Source: Arthrobacter sp. FW306-2-2C-D06B (lineage in GTDB: Bacteria; Actinomycetota; Actinomycetes; Actinomycetales; Micrococcaceae). From it: a stretch of 64,000 bases of DNA. Positions within the stretch are counted from its first letter, which is position 1. Every line of letters starts with the position of its first letter. Below are positions 41,882-50,394 of the stretch, in pieces. The DNA lies in contig NZ_CP084560.1 in NCBI RefSeq assembly GCF_021789175.1, positions 558,001-622,000 on the forward strand, written 5' to 3'. The notes beneath the pieces are model-generated. The model saw only the letters and a list, made by a program, of their open reading frames with translations. It searched no databases and was not told where the DNA came from. The translations under genes and the position numbers were made by a program.

Positions 41882-42630
41882 TTTGCGGTCCTTTGCAGGG
41901 TTTCGAGTACTTCTTCGGGATCTTCTTGTGCGTCGTCGAGGTGCTCAGCGGGTTCGGCCGGTGCAGTGTGCGTGACAGAGTTGCCGATCACCGCGGCCGG
42001 CCCGTCCCAGTTGTCCGGCAGGGCAGAAACGACGGCGACGACGGCGAGCGGCCGCCCGGCGTCGTACGCCAACTGCTCAAGGCGGGGGAGCCAGTCCGCG
42101 GCGTTTGCGCTGTGCCGGTCCGGGGAGTCGAGTACCAGGAGGTCAAGGGCAGGGTCCGCAAGGGCCAGGGCAGTCAGCAGCTCAAGGCGTCGGTCCGCCG
42201 GGAGCTGCTCAATCCACAGCCCGGCGATGTCCTCGAAGCGGTTGACCTTGAGCCACGGCTTGCTGAGGAGGGCGCCACGGTAGCGGCGGGGGATAAGGGA
42301 GAGGTCTTCGGTGACGAGGTCGCGGACGCTCAAATGCTGCTCCGGCTCGTTGACGCCGGGAGCGTCAACCAGGGCGCTCGCCGCCCGGATCTTCTTGGTC
42401 TTCGCCGAGTTGTCCCAGCTCAGGAGGCCTTTGCTGGGTTTCATCCGGCCGCTCAGCGCAAGTGCCAATGCCGTGCGCTGGTCCTGACCGTCGCCGCTGA
42501 CCAAGAGGAGTTCCCCGCGCCTGGCTTCGAGGGAAGTGGGGGGCAGGAGATCGTCCCGGCGGCCGTCGATCTGGAGTTGCTGTGCAGACAGCACAATTGG
42601 ACCTTTCGCAGAACCTGTTATCTGCTCCAA
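41878..42630 (-). CDS. Degenerate ABC-type ATP-binding protein, partner of YhgE
   Basis: 250 residues with the shape of an ABC ATPase but damaged motifs. The Walker A place reads GDGQDQRT (46-53) with the Lys changed to Arg and two glycines lost. The signature place reads LPADR (143-147) instead of LSGGQ. Walker B is LDLLVLDSPD with the catalytic Glu changed to Ser. ATP hydrolysis is unlikely; it may be a structural or regulatory partner of YhgE, whose C-terminal part looks like an ABC-2 permease. Its stop overlaps the YhgE start. An Asp/Glu-rich tail closes the protein. Confidence 0.75.
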   Translation of the reverse strand: MEQITGSAKGPIVLSAQQLQIDGRRDDLLPPTSLEARRGELLLVSGDGQDQRTALALALSGRMKPSKGLLSWDNSAKTKKIRAASALVDAPGVNEPEQHLSVRDLVTEDLSLIPRRYRGALLSKPWLKVNRFEDIAGLWIEQLPADRRLELLTALALADPALDLLVLDSPDRHSANAADWLPRLEQLAYDAGRPLAVVAVVSALPDNWDGPAAVIGNSVTHTAPAEPAEHLDDAQEDPEEVLETLQRTAK

Positions 42631-42637
42631 TCGTAAC

Positions 42638-42657
42638 TGAACTGACCAGTCAGTTCA
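42638..42657. promoter_or_regulatory. TetR operator of the pseudo-ABC/YhgE operon
   Basis: Inverted repeat with 9-bp perfect arms (TGAACTGAC and GTCAGTTCA) and a 2-bp centre, 8 bp before the first gene of the operon. Size and form match TetR-family sites. Confidence 0.75.
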
Positions 42658-42669
42658 AATAGACTTCCA

Positions 42670-44130
42670 TTACAGTCCGTACTTCTCCAACAGGCGCAGC
42701 CACACCTCGCTGATGGTCGGGAACGACGGCACCGCGTGCCACAGCCGGTCCAACGGCACTTCGCCCACAATCGCGATGGTTGCGCCGTGTAAAAGCTCGG
42801 CCACTCCAGGCCCGGCGAACGTCGCGCCCACCACCACCTTCCGGTCCTCGTCCACCACCAGTTGCGCCCAGCCTTCGTAATTTTCCGAATGCAGCTGGGA
42901 GCCGGACACATTGATGGGGAGTTCCACCGAGCTTGCGTTGATGCCCTTCTTCAATGCCTGCTTGAGGCTCGGGCCCACGGATGCCACTTCCGGATCCGTG
43001 AAGACCACGCTGGGGATCGCGTATTCGTCGGCCGTCTTTGCGAAGGCACTCCAAGGCTTCGGGGTGCCGTGGAGGGTTCCCCTGGCGCGGGCCACGATGG
43101 CGTCGCCGGTTGCCCGGGCCTCGTACTTGCCCTGATGGGTGAGGAAGACCGATCCGGCGGCATCGCCGGCCGCGTAAAGCCACAGCCCGCTGGTACCGTC
43201 GCTCGCGGCGCCCTCAACCAAGCCGCTCGAGTCCGTGGTGAGGCGCAAAGGCTTGCCCTCCTCGGCATCGAGCCCCACGTTCTCGAGCCCCAAGTTGTCC
43301 AGGTTCGGCCGCCGGCCCGTTGCCACAAGCAACTCGTCACTGTTCAAGACCGTCCCGTCGCCGAGGGTGACGCTGAAGGCATGGTCCGCGTTGTGTTCGA
43401 CGAGCGTGGTGTCCGTCCCAAGGTGGAGATCGACGCCGTCGGCCCGGAGCCCTGCGGCGACCAGATTGGCGGCTTCCTCCGGGAACGCGCTCAACAGCCG
43501 GCCTCGGGCAACGATCGAAACCGACGAGCCCAAGCGCGCGAAAGCCTGGGCAAGCTCGACGCTGGCGACACCGCCGCCCAGCACGATGAACCGTTTGGGG
43601 ATTTGCCGCACCGAGGTGGCGCCGCGGGTTGTCCAGTAGGGGACGTTGCGCAAGCCGTCGATTTTCGGGACGAGTGGTGTGGATCCGGTGGCCACCACTA
43701 CGGCGTGATGGGCCTTGAGCGAGTAGCTGGTGCCGTCCTTGCCGTCCACTTGGACTTCGCGGGGGCCGGTGATGCGCGCCCGGCCACGAATGAGTTCGAT
43801 GCCCGTGTCCGCGAGCCACTGCACCGCGCCGTCGTCCTGCCACTTGTTGGTGAAGTAGTCGCGGTACTTCAGGACCGGCGCGGGATCCAGGACCTTCGTG
43901 ACGGAGTCCGATGCTCCGGGCACGGATTGCGCTGTGTGCAGCGCGGTTCCAGGCCGAAGGAGCGCTTTGGACGGTATGCAGGCCCAGTAGGAGCATTCCC
44001 CTCCGACGAGTTCAGCTTCCACGATGGCCGCGGTAAGCCCGCCCCGGACCACGCGGTCTGCAACGTTCTCACCCACAGCCCCGGCGCCGATCACGATGAC
44101 ATCGAATTCCCGGACATTCTCCTCAGCCAT
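42670..44130 (-). CDS. FAD-dependent pyridine nucleotide-disulfide oxidoreductase
   Basis: 486 residues, class I flavoprotein reductase. FAD site VIVIGAGAVGENVADRVV, redox-active disulfide Cys46/Cys51 in GGECSYWACIPSKALL, NAD(P) site IVLGGGVASVELAQAF, second FAD block LWLYAAGDAAGS, and the C-terminal dimer-interface motif HAVPSFPTISEVW with the base His-Glu pair. Related to mycothione, mercuric and lipoamide reductases but with the unusual SYWA between the cysteines; substrate unknown. Its start is 61 bp from the convergent-side nanE stop. Confidence 0.9.
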   Translation of the reverse strand: MAEENVREFDVIVIGAGAVGENVADRVVRGGLTAAIVEAELVGGECSYWACIPSKALLRPGTALHTAQSVPGASDSVTKVLDPAPVLKYRDYFTNKWQDDGAVQWLADTGIELIRGRARITGPREVQVDGKDGTSYSLKAHHAVVVATGSTPLVPKIDGLRNVPYWTTRGATSVRQIPKRFIVLGGGVASVELAQAFARLGSSVSIVARGRLLSAFPEEAANLVAAGLRADGVDLHLGTDTTLVEHNADHAFSVTLGDGTVLNSDELLVATGRRPNLDNLGLENVGLDAEEGKPLRLTTDSSGLVEGAASDGTSGLWLYAAGDAAGSVFLTHQGKYEARATGDAIVARARGTLHGTPKPWSAFAKTADEYAIPSVVFTDPEVASVGPSLKQALKKGINASSVELPINVSGSQLHSENYEGWAQLVVDEDRKVVVGATFAGPGVAELLHGATIAIVGEVPLDRLWHAVPSFPTISEVWLRLLEKYGL

Positions 44131-44191
44131 GGGAGAAGCCTACGCCCGGACGCAGGCCGGGATGAGGGACCCGGCAACGGATTCTGCTTGA

Positions 44192-44878
44192 TCAGGCGTC
44201 CAATGCGCCCTTGAACCAGCCTGTGATGCTCGCCGGATGGGTGATGGCGGTGCCGACGACGACGGCGAACGCACCGGCGTCGATGGCCAGGCGGGCTTGT
44301 GCGGGGGTGTGGATGCGGCCCTCGGCGATGAGCGGCTTGCCCAGTCCTGCGCCGGCGATCTCCGCGAGAAGCTTGAGATCGGGGCCGTCTGTCTTGGAAC
44401 GCTCCCCGGTGTACCCGGCCAGGGTGGTGCCGATCAGGTCAGCACCGGCTTCGACGGCGGCCACCGCATCAGCGTAGGAACCGCAGTCAGCCATGACCAA
44501 GGCATGCGATTCGGCGTGGATTCCATCAACTGTTTGCTTGAGGGTCAAGCCATCGGGACGCGGGCGTCGCGTGCCGTCGATGGCAACGACATGCGCTCCG
44601 GCGTTCGCGACGGCGAGGGCGTGGCGGAGCGTGGGGGTGATGAACACGCCGTCGTGCCCGTCCTTCCAGAGCCCGATCACTGGAACCTCCACAGCTGTGC
44701 GGGTGAACTGGACATCCGCGAGGCCCTGGACCCGGACTGCAGCGGCACCACCGATAACCGCCGACGCCGCCACCTGGCCGGTCGTCCGCGGATCGCGCAT
44801 AGGCTCGCCCGGGTACGCCTGGCAGGAGACGATCAACTGCGAGCGGAGGGCTTCGAGGCCATCGGGGGTCAGGATCAT
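44192..44878 (-). CDS. nanE: N-acetylmannosamine-6-phosphate 2-epimerase
   Basis: 228-residue TIM-barrel enzyme converting ManNAc-6-P to GlcNAc-6-P in sialic acid use. Family blocks: LIVSCQAYPGEPMRDP, catalytic Lys in PVIGLWKDGHDGVFITP, VAIDGTRRPRPDG, LIGTTLAGYT, LIAEGRIHTPAQA and VVGTAITHP. AAGGAG ribosome site. It lies 55 bp after nanK; product GlcNAc-6-P can be handled by the NagA/NagB-like enzymes at 18-21 kb. Confidence 0.93.
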   Translation of the reverse strand: MILTPDGLEALRSQLIVSCQAYPGEPMRDPRTTGQVAASAVIGGAAAVRVQGLADVQFTRTAVEVPVIGLWKDGHDGVFITPTLRHALAVANAGAHVVAIDGTRRPRPDGLTLKQTVDGIHAESHALVMADCGSYADAVAAVEAGADLIGTTLAGYTGERSKTDGPDLKLLAEIAGAGLGKPLIAEGRIHTPAQARLAIDAGAFAVVVGTAITHPASITGWFKGALDA

Positions 44879-44933
44879 GGGGTGTCTCCTTGCGAGGGTG
44901 TTCGGGTATTTGGGTGGTTCGGGTGTTCGAGTG

Positions 44934-45893
44934 TCAGTAGAGGACGAGTTTGGCCGCGCCCACGATGGCCGCGGTATTGCCTAGCGCCGCGCGATGCACG
45001 GGAATGCCGGCAAGCGGGCCCATGAGCTCCTTGCGCAGGGCGCGTTCCATCGGTTTCCACCAGAAATCTCCCGCATCCGCCAAGCCCCCGGAAACCACCA
45101 CCGTCTCCGGGTCGAGGATGTTGACGAGCCCGCCGATCGCCTGCCCGGCAGCGCCCGCGCCCGCTCCGATCGCTTTGATGGCGGCAGCACTGTCAGCTGA
45201 GGCGGCACCATCGCCGTCGCACGCCAAGGCAAATACGGCACGGGTGTCCGGTACCTCGGGGGAGCCCCCGAAACGGACGAATGATTCATGGATGGCCGGC
45301 CCCGAAGCAATCGCCTCGACGTGGCCCGAACCACCGCACACGCACGGGAGCGCTTTGCCGTCGTGATAGGCGTACGGCGAAGCAAAATGCCCCACATGCC
45401 CACCCACATAGTGGTGCCCCAAAACAGGAGAGCCGTCCAGCACAAAACTGCCGCCCACGCCCGTCCCGAAAGCCACCATCAACGAACTCGAAGACCCTGC
45501 GGCCGCCCCACGCCACGCCTCACCCAAAGCATGCGCATGCACATCGTTGACCGCCCTGACCGACCCCCGCGGCAAGCCAAGGAGTTGCGCCAAACCAGCG
45601 GTCAACCTCGTCCCGGCCCACCCCAGAATCGCATCAGTCGCCGAAACCACCTCACCATTCACGGCATCGATGACCCCGGCAGAACCCACGCCCACACGCC
45701 CGACGTCGATTCCCTCACCCGCCGCCCGCCGCATGAGCCGCCCCACGAGCGTCGCCGTCTCCCGCAAAATCACGTTGCCCCCACCCCGATTCAGCGTAGG
45801 AATCTGCTCCGAGAACAACACCTCCCCATCGGCCCCCACAACCCCGGCAGCAGTCTTCGTCCCCCCAAGATCAACCCCGACCACGTACATCAT
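44934..45893 (-). CDS. nanK: ROK-family sugar kinase, N-acetylmannosamine kinase type
   Basis: About 319 residues. ATP motif VGVDLGGTKTAAGVV, catalytic block NDVHAHALGEAWRGAA (Asp acts as base), FGTGVGGSF, HVGHFASP and the zinc cysteine cluster around LPCVCGGSGHVEAI (the usual four-Cys ROK motif is reduced to two). The ATG at 45893 has a GGAGG site; the longer frame to 45929 is not needed. With nanE downstream and a nanA-like gene upstream it is the ManNAc kinase of the sialic acid route. Confidence 0.88.
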   Translation of the reverse strand: MMYVVGVDLGGTKTAAGVVGADGEVLFSEQIPTLNRGGGNVILRETATLVGRLMRRAAGEGIDVGRVGVGSAGVIDAVNGEVVSATDAILGWAGTRLTAGLAQLLGLPRGSVRAVNDVHAHALGEAWRGAAAGSSSSLMVAFGTGVGGSFVLDGSPVLGHHYVGGHVGHFASPYAYHDGKALPCVCGGSGHVEAIASGPAIHESFVRFGGSPEVPDTRAVFALACDGDGAASADSAAAIKAIGAGAGAAGQAIGGLVNILDPETVVVSGGLADAGDFWWKPMERALRKELMGPLAGIPVHRAALGNTAAIVGAAKLVLY

Positions 45894-45960
45894 GTTTCGT
45901 CCTCCGGATCGTTCGATTGCTTGGTTCATCGTTGGTGGGTCACGCGTTTGCTGCGGTTGC

Positions 45961-46034
45961 GTCTGTGGTCACGTTAGCTGTGGTTGGTGCTGCGTCAGGC
46001 TGCGGCCTGTCTGTGGTCAGGTTAGGTGTGGTTG
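45961..46034. repeat. Two 26-bp direct repeats upstream of nanK
   Basis: Copies at 45961-45986 and 46009-46034 begin GTCTGTGGTCA and end GTGTGGTTG or CTGTGGTTG, differing at two positions, with a 48-bp period. They lie 68-141 bp before the nanK start and next to the inverted-repeat element; they may be regulatory sites or leftovers of insertion. Confidence 0.55.
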
Positions 46035-46064
46035 CGTCGGCGCCAAACCGCGGCCTTGCCGGCG

Positions 46065-46381
46065 CTTAGACACCTCCCGACGTCGCCTTCCGGTCGCTGG
46101 GCGACCTTCAGACGACTCTGGTCGGCGATGCGCGCCTACGCAAGACCCCGGCCCAGCGCCTCAGGCGGTCGACTCACCTGACGCAGCGTGCTGTCGCCTC
46201 GCCGATCGGGACCTGCCGCTCACTGCCGCCTCCGGCGGCAAAGTGCGGATCCCGGCCCCGCTACAAAGGTTCCCCGATCGCCCGAGTGGCGGAGGGACGG
46301 TTTTGTGTAGTCCCGCATCGCCGACCAAAGCATTGCGGAAGTCGCTCAGCGACTGTAGCAGTGCGTCGGGAGGTGTCTAAG
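46065..46381. mobile_element. 317-bp MITE-like element with terminal inverted repeats
   Basis: Ends CTTAGACACCTCCCGACG (46065-46082) and CGTCGGGAGGTGTCTAAG (46364-46381) are a perfect 18-bp inverted repeat. Inside, an imperfect repeat continues for about 50 bp on each side, with a conserved GTCGCT-2-GCGAC mini-hairpin and a perfect TGGTCGGCGATGCG/CGCATCGCCGACCA pair (14 bp, 46119-46132 and 46314-46327). The centre holds more hairpins (GCCGCCTCCGGCGGC at about 46226-46240). No sensible gene inside. No clear target duplication at the borders. Best read as a miniature inverted-repeat element or a large structured RNA locus between nanA and nanK. Confidence 0.6.
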
Positions 46382-46496
46382 GGACGGCAAAACTGGTCCG
46401 CCGCCACGACCCGACCACGGCAACAAGCAATGGTCGCGTGACGGCAACCAGCAAAAGGTGACCTTCGGGAGCCCGGGGGGCGAGCCGGCGCCGCCC

Positions 46497-47414
46497 CTAG
46501 ACTAGGCCGTTGCGCTCGAGGATCGTGCGGATTGCGGAGGTTTCTTCGGCGTTCAGGGAGAGCATCGGGGCGCTCATGGTGTTGGATTCGATGATGCCCA
46601 TGATGTGGAGGGCCGTCTTGAAGGCGCCCAGTCCTGCTGCGCCGCCGGAGACTCGGCCGTTGGGGGTGTAGACGATGTCGAAGAGGTCGGCCAGGCGGTC
46701 TTGTTCGGCGGCGGCCGCGGTCCAGTCTCCGGCTTGGGTGGCGTCGAACAGGCGGCGGTAACCGGCGGGGTCGACGTTGCCGAGGCCGGGGACTACGCCT
46801 TGTGCGCCGGCGAGGAGGGCGCCGTCGACTACTATTTCGTGGCCCGTGAAGATGTCGAAGTTGGGGATGTCCTTGGCGGCGAGGACGAGTTGGCGGAAGG
46901 AGACGTCGTCGCCGGAGGAGTCCTTGACGCCGGCGATGACGCCGTCGCGGCCGAGGCGGACCAGGAGGTCGGTGGGCAGCTTGAAGTGGGTGCGGACGGG
47001 AACGTCGTAGGCGAAGATCGGCTTGTCTACGGCAGCGTGGATGCTGCGGAAGTGGGTTTCAGTCTCCTGGGCGTTGCCGATGGCGTAGTACATGGAGGTG
47101 ACCACGATTGCGTCGGCGCCGAGGTCAACAACCTTTCGTGCTTCTTCGATGACGCGGTTGGTGGTTTGCTCGTTGGCGCCCACGATCAAGGGCACCGCGC
47201 CGGCGTTCGCATCGGCGATCGTGGAGACGACGAGTTCGCGCTCTTCGTTGGTCATGTAGGGGACCTCGCCCGAGGAGCCCAACACGAAGAGGCCGGACAC
47301 GCCGCCGTCGAGCAAGTGCTTGGTGACGTTCTTCAGGGACGCGGTGTCAATGCGGCCGTCCGCGTGGCGGGGGGTGATGACCGGGGGAATGACGCCCTGG
47401 AACTGAGTAGACAC
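46497..47414 (-). CDS. nanA: DapA/NanA-family aldolase, probable N-acetylneuraminate lyase
   Basis: 305-residue class I aldolase. GSSGEVPYMTNEER near residues 47-60 (the substrate carboxylate loop), Tyr in IFAYDVPVRT, and Schiff-base Lys in VIAGVKDSSGD. The family includes dihydrodipicolinate synthase and sialic acid lyase; context with nanE, nanK, a sialate-type ABC transporter and a FadR-type regulator argues for cleavage of N-acetylneuraminate to ManNAc and pyruvate. It follows the ABC ATPase gene by 36 bp. Downstream on the same strand come the inverted-repeat element and nanK. Confidence 0.82.
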   Translation of the reverse strand: MSTQFQGVIPPVITPRHADGRIDTASLKNVTKHLLDGGVSGLFVLGSSGEVPYMTNEERELVVSTIADANAGAVPLIVGANEQTTNRVIEEARKVVDLGADAIVVTSMYYAIGNAQETETHFRSIHAAVDKPIFAYDVPVRTHFKLPTDLLVRLGRDGVIAGVKDSSGDDVSFRQLVLAAKDIPNFDIFTGHEIVVDGALLAGAQGVVPGLGNVDPAGYRRLFDATQAGDWTAAAAEQDRLADLFDIVYTPNGRVSGGAAGLGAFKTALHIMGIIESNTMSAPMLSLNAEETSAIRTILERNGLV

Positions 47415-47450
47415 AGAAATCTCCGTTGCTTGGATCTGGATGGGAAAAAC

Positions 47451-48257
47451 TTAGATGTGGAGCAGGCTGGGCGCGGCGCCGAGCAGCTTCTTGGTGTAGT
47501 CGTTGCTGGGGTTGTCGAAGACCTGGGCGGCCGGCCCTTCCTCGACGATCTGTCCGAAGTACATGACGCAGATGCGGTCGGAGACGTAACGGACGGTCTG
47601 GATGTCGTGCGAAATGAACACCATGCCGAGGTTTAGCTGGGTTTTCAGGTCGGACAGCAGGTTCAGGACTTGGGCGCGGACGGAAACGTCGAGGGCCGAC
47701 GTCGGCTCGTCCGCCACGATGATGTCCGGGTCCAGGGCGAGGGCCCGCGCGATCGCCACGCGCTGGCGCTGGCCGCCGGAAACCTGCGACGGGGTGACCT
47801 CGGCAGCCGATTGCGGCAAGCCAACGAGGGCCAGCAGTTCCTTGACCTTGGCAGAACGGGACGCGGCGTTGCCGATGCCGTGCACCTGCAGGGGATCGGT
47901 GAGGATGTCCTGGATGGTCATGCGCGGATTGAGTGCCGTGGCCGGGTCCTGGAAGACCACGGATACGGCGCGTCCGAATTCCTTGCGCATCCGGGCGTTG
48001 CGTTTGATGGCCGGTTTGCCGTGGAAGAGCACCTGGCCCGACGTCGGGGCCTGGAGTCCCACGAGCACCGAAGCGAGCGTGGACTTGCCGCAGCCGGACT
48101 CGCCGACGATGCCGACGGTTTCGCCTCGGCTGATGCTGAAGTCCACGCGGTTGACGGCTTTGACGATGTTGGGCCGGAAGAGGCCGCCGGTGCGGGCCCG
48201 GTGATGGACCTTGACGTCTTTGAGCTCGATGATCGGCTTACCGGTTGAAACACTCAC
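47451..48257 (-). CDS. ABC transporter ATP-binding protein, OppF type
   Basis: 268 residues. Walker A GESGCGKSTLA, Q loop VVFQDPATALNPRMT, signature VSGGQRQRVAIARAL, Walker B DIIVADEPTSALD, H loop ISHDIQ, and the C-terminal oligopeptide-transporter tail (VFDNPSNDYTKKLLGAAPSL). Second ATPase of the dipeptide-type importer; the first is fused to a permease just upstream. Its ATG overlaps the stop of that gene. Confidence 0.92.
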   Translation of the reverse strand: MSVSTGKPIIELKDVKVHHRARTGGLFRPNIVKAVNRVDFSISRGETVGIVGESGCGKSTLASVLVGLQAPTSGQVLFHGKPAIKRNARMRKEFGRAVSVVFQDPATALNPRMTIQDILTDPLQVHGIGNAASRSAKVKELLALVGLPQSAAEVTPSQVSGGQRQRVAIARALALDPDIIVADEPTSALDVSVRAQVLNLLSDLKTQLNLGMVFISHDIQTVRYVSDRICVMYFGQIVEEGPAAQVFDNPSNDYTKKLLGAAPSLLHI

Positions 48258-50392
48258 TTTGCGTCCTCCTTCAGGTGGCTGGCCCAGTAGTGGTCGCGGT
48301 CTGCTCCGCCGCCGGCGGGTTCAACGACGGCGAGGACCAATTGCTGGTTCGGGTCGGCGTCGGGCCTCAACGAACGTGCCGCAAAGCGGTCGCCGGGAGC
48401 GAAATCGCGCGGCGACGGGACGGTGCCGGGGATCTGGTGGAGGCGGACGGCGTCGGCCTCGATCGACAGGACCGCGCCCAACAGACCGCGCGTGTATTCG
48501 TGCCGTGGGTTCTGCAGGAGTTCCGAAGCCTGTGCGGATTCCACCACCTGGCCGGCGTACATGACCGTGATCCGGTGCGCCAGCGAGGCAACCAGGGCTA
48601 GGTCGTGGCTGACAAAGACCATGGCGAAGCCGAGCTGTTCGCGCAGTTCGTTGAGCAGCTCCACTACCTGCTTCTGGACGGTGACGTCCAAGGCGGTGGT
48701 GGGTTCGTCTGCCACCACGATCTTCGGCGAGCGGGAGAGCGCCATGGCGATCAGCACGCGTTGGCGCTGCCCGCCGGAGAGCTCGTGCGGGTAGCTGGCG
48801 AGGGTGCGGACGGGATCGAGCTTCACCATTTCCAGCAACTCGGCGGGGGACTTGCGGCCGCCGCGCCTTGTCAGCTGGGTCATTTGCTCCTTGATCTTCA
48901 TGGACGGGTTGAGCGAACTCAACGCATCCTGGTAGACCATGGCGATCTGTTCGCCGCGCAGGCCCTGGTAGGCCCTTGCGTCGCTGTGCTTCGAGCCGGA
49001 ATCCAGGAGTTCCTTGCCATCGAAGACGATGGAACCGGTGATCTCGGCGGTCTTGGGCAAGAGGCCCATGATCGCAAGGGACGTGATGGACTTGCCGCAA
49101 CCGGATTCGCCCACCAATCCCATGGTTTCCCCTTCGCGGACAGTGAAGGAGACATTGTCCACGATCGCGGTTTCGCCGAAACGGCCCGGGAAGCGGATGG
49201 ACAGGTTCTTGACCTCCAGAACGTTGCGGGCGTCGACGGGGACCTGGGGGAGCCGGTCCGTGCGCGTGGCTTCAATCGACGCGAGGAGCTCGAGTTCCTT
49301 GTCGAGGAGCGCGTGCGGATTCTCGGCTGCGAGTTTCGGATCGTTCAGGACCGAGGCCGCGTAGTCCTCTTCGGAGAGCGGATCGCCGTTGGCGGCACGC
49401 ACACCGTCGAGCTCGTGCTGTTCCACGACGGATGGCTGAGCCACCGACGTCGCGATCTCGGTATCGATGGCGGCACCGGCCACCGCCGCGCCCGCAAAAG
49501 CAGCGGCAGCACCGTCGTCGTCCTTTACCACGGGAGCCTTGCGCAGCTTCGGGTTCACCATGGCATCGGTGAGGCCCTCGGCGAGGATGTTCAGCGCTAG
49601 CACGGTGAGCAAGATAGTGACGCCGGCGAAGGTGGTTGCCCACCAGCCGCCGGAGAGGACCAGGTTGCGGCCGTAGGAGATCACGTTGCCCCACGACGGC
49701 GCGGGATCCTGGACACCGGCGCCGAGGAAGGAAAGCGAGGCTTCGAGGATGATGGCATCGGCCACCATGACCGTTGCGAAAACCAGCACCGGGGCCGCCG
49801 TGTTGCGGACAATGTGCTTGAGCAGGATGTAGGGGCGGGTTGCACCCATCACCCGTTCGGCGCGGACGTAGTCCTCACCGTATTGGGCGAGCACGTTGGC
49901 GCGGACCACTCGGGCGAGCTGCGGGGTATAGATGATGGCGATCGCGACGATGATGGTGGGCACCGAGTTGCCGAACGCGGCCAGGAGCACGGCGGCGAGG
50001 GCGATGCCCGGGAACGCCATGAGGATGTCCATGAGGCGCATGATGATCTCGTTGACGGCTTTGCTGGACGTCGCGGCGAGCGAGCCGAGCACCGCGCCGA
50101 CGACGATCGCAAGGGCCACTGCGCCGAGGCCGATCATGAGCGACGACTGTGAGCCGTAAAGGAGCCGGGAGAAGACGTCGCGGCCGAGGCGGTCGGTGCC
50201 GAAGAAATGGTCGCCGTCCGGAGCTTGCGCCGGAATGAACGTTTCCAGGGGATCGTGTGGCGCGATGACCGGCGCGAAGATCGCCGCCAGGACGATGACC
50301 ACGAGGAACAAGAGGGCAAAACGCGATCCCCAAGGGAGGGACTTGAAGCGGACGCCCGGGGCGCTGAGCCGTTCAGCAAGTTTGCTGCGCAT
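48254..50392 (-). CDS. ABC transporter fusion: DppC-type permease joined to DppD-type ATPase
   Basis: 712 residues. Residues 1-285 are a permease with the OppC N-terminal domain (HFFGTDRLGRDVFSRLLYG) and the EAA-like loop (ARVVRANVLAQYGEDYVRAERVMGA). A linker of about 115 residues, rich in Ala, Asp and Glu, follows. Residues about 400-712 are an ATPase with Walker A GESGCGKSITS, signature LSGGQRQRVLIAMAL, Walker B IVVADEPTTALD and H loop VSHDLA. This permease-ATPase fusion resembles, as I recall, the sialic acid transporter of Corynebacterium (SiaEFGI). Confidence 0.9.
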   Translation of the reverse strand: MRSKLAERLSAPGVRFKSLPWGSRFALLFLVVIVLAAIFAPVIAPHDPLETFIPAQAPDGDHFFGTDRLGRDVFSRLLYGSQSSLMIGLGAVALAIVVGAVLGSLAATSSKAVNEIIMRLMDILMAFPGIALAAVLLAAFGNSVPTIIVAIAIIYTPQLARVVRANVLAQYGEDYVRAERVMGATRPYILLKHIVRNTAAPVLVFATVMVADAIILEASLSFLGAGVQDPAPSWGNVISYGRNLVLSGGWWATTFAGVTILLTVLALNILAEGLTDAMVNPKLRKAPVVKDDDGAAAAFAGAAVAGAAIDTEIATSVAQPSVVEQHELDGVRAANGDPLSEEDYAASVLNDPKLAAENPHALLDKELELLASIEATRTDRLPQVPVDARNVLEVKNLSIRFPGRFGETAIVDNVSFTVREGETMGLVGESGCGKSITSLAIMGLLPKTAEITGSIVFDGKELLDSGSKHSDARAYQGLRGEQIAMVYQDALSSLNPSMKIKEQMTQLTRRGGRKSPAELLEMVKLDPVRTLASYPHELSGGQRQRVLIAMALSRSPKIVVADEPTTALDVTVQKQVVELLNELREQLGFAMVFVSHDLALVASLAHRITVMYAGQVVESAQASELLQNPRHEYTRGLLGAVLSIEADAVRLHQIPGTVPSPRDFAPGDRFAARSLRPDADPNQQLVLAVVEPAGGGADRDHYWASHLKEDAK

Positions 50393-50394
50393 GG

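Noticed and set aside
45547..46380. Open plus-strand frame running through the inverted-repeat element
   Set aside because: Begins inside nanK antisense, then passes through hairpin-rich sequence; translation is Arg/Pro/Ser-skewed and ends at the right terminal repeat.
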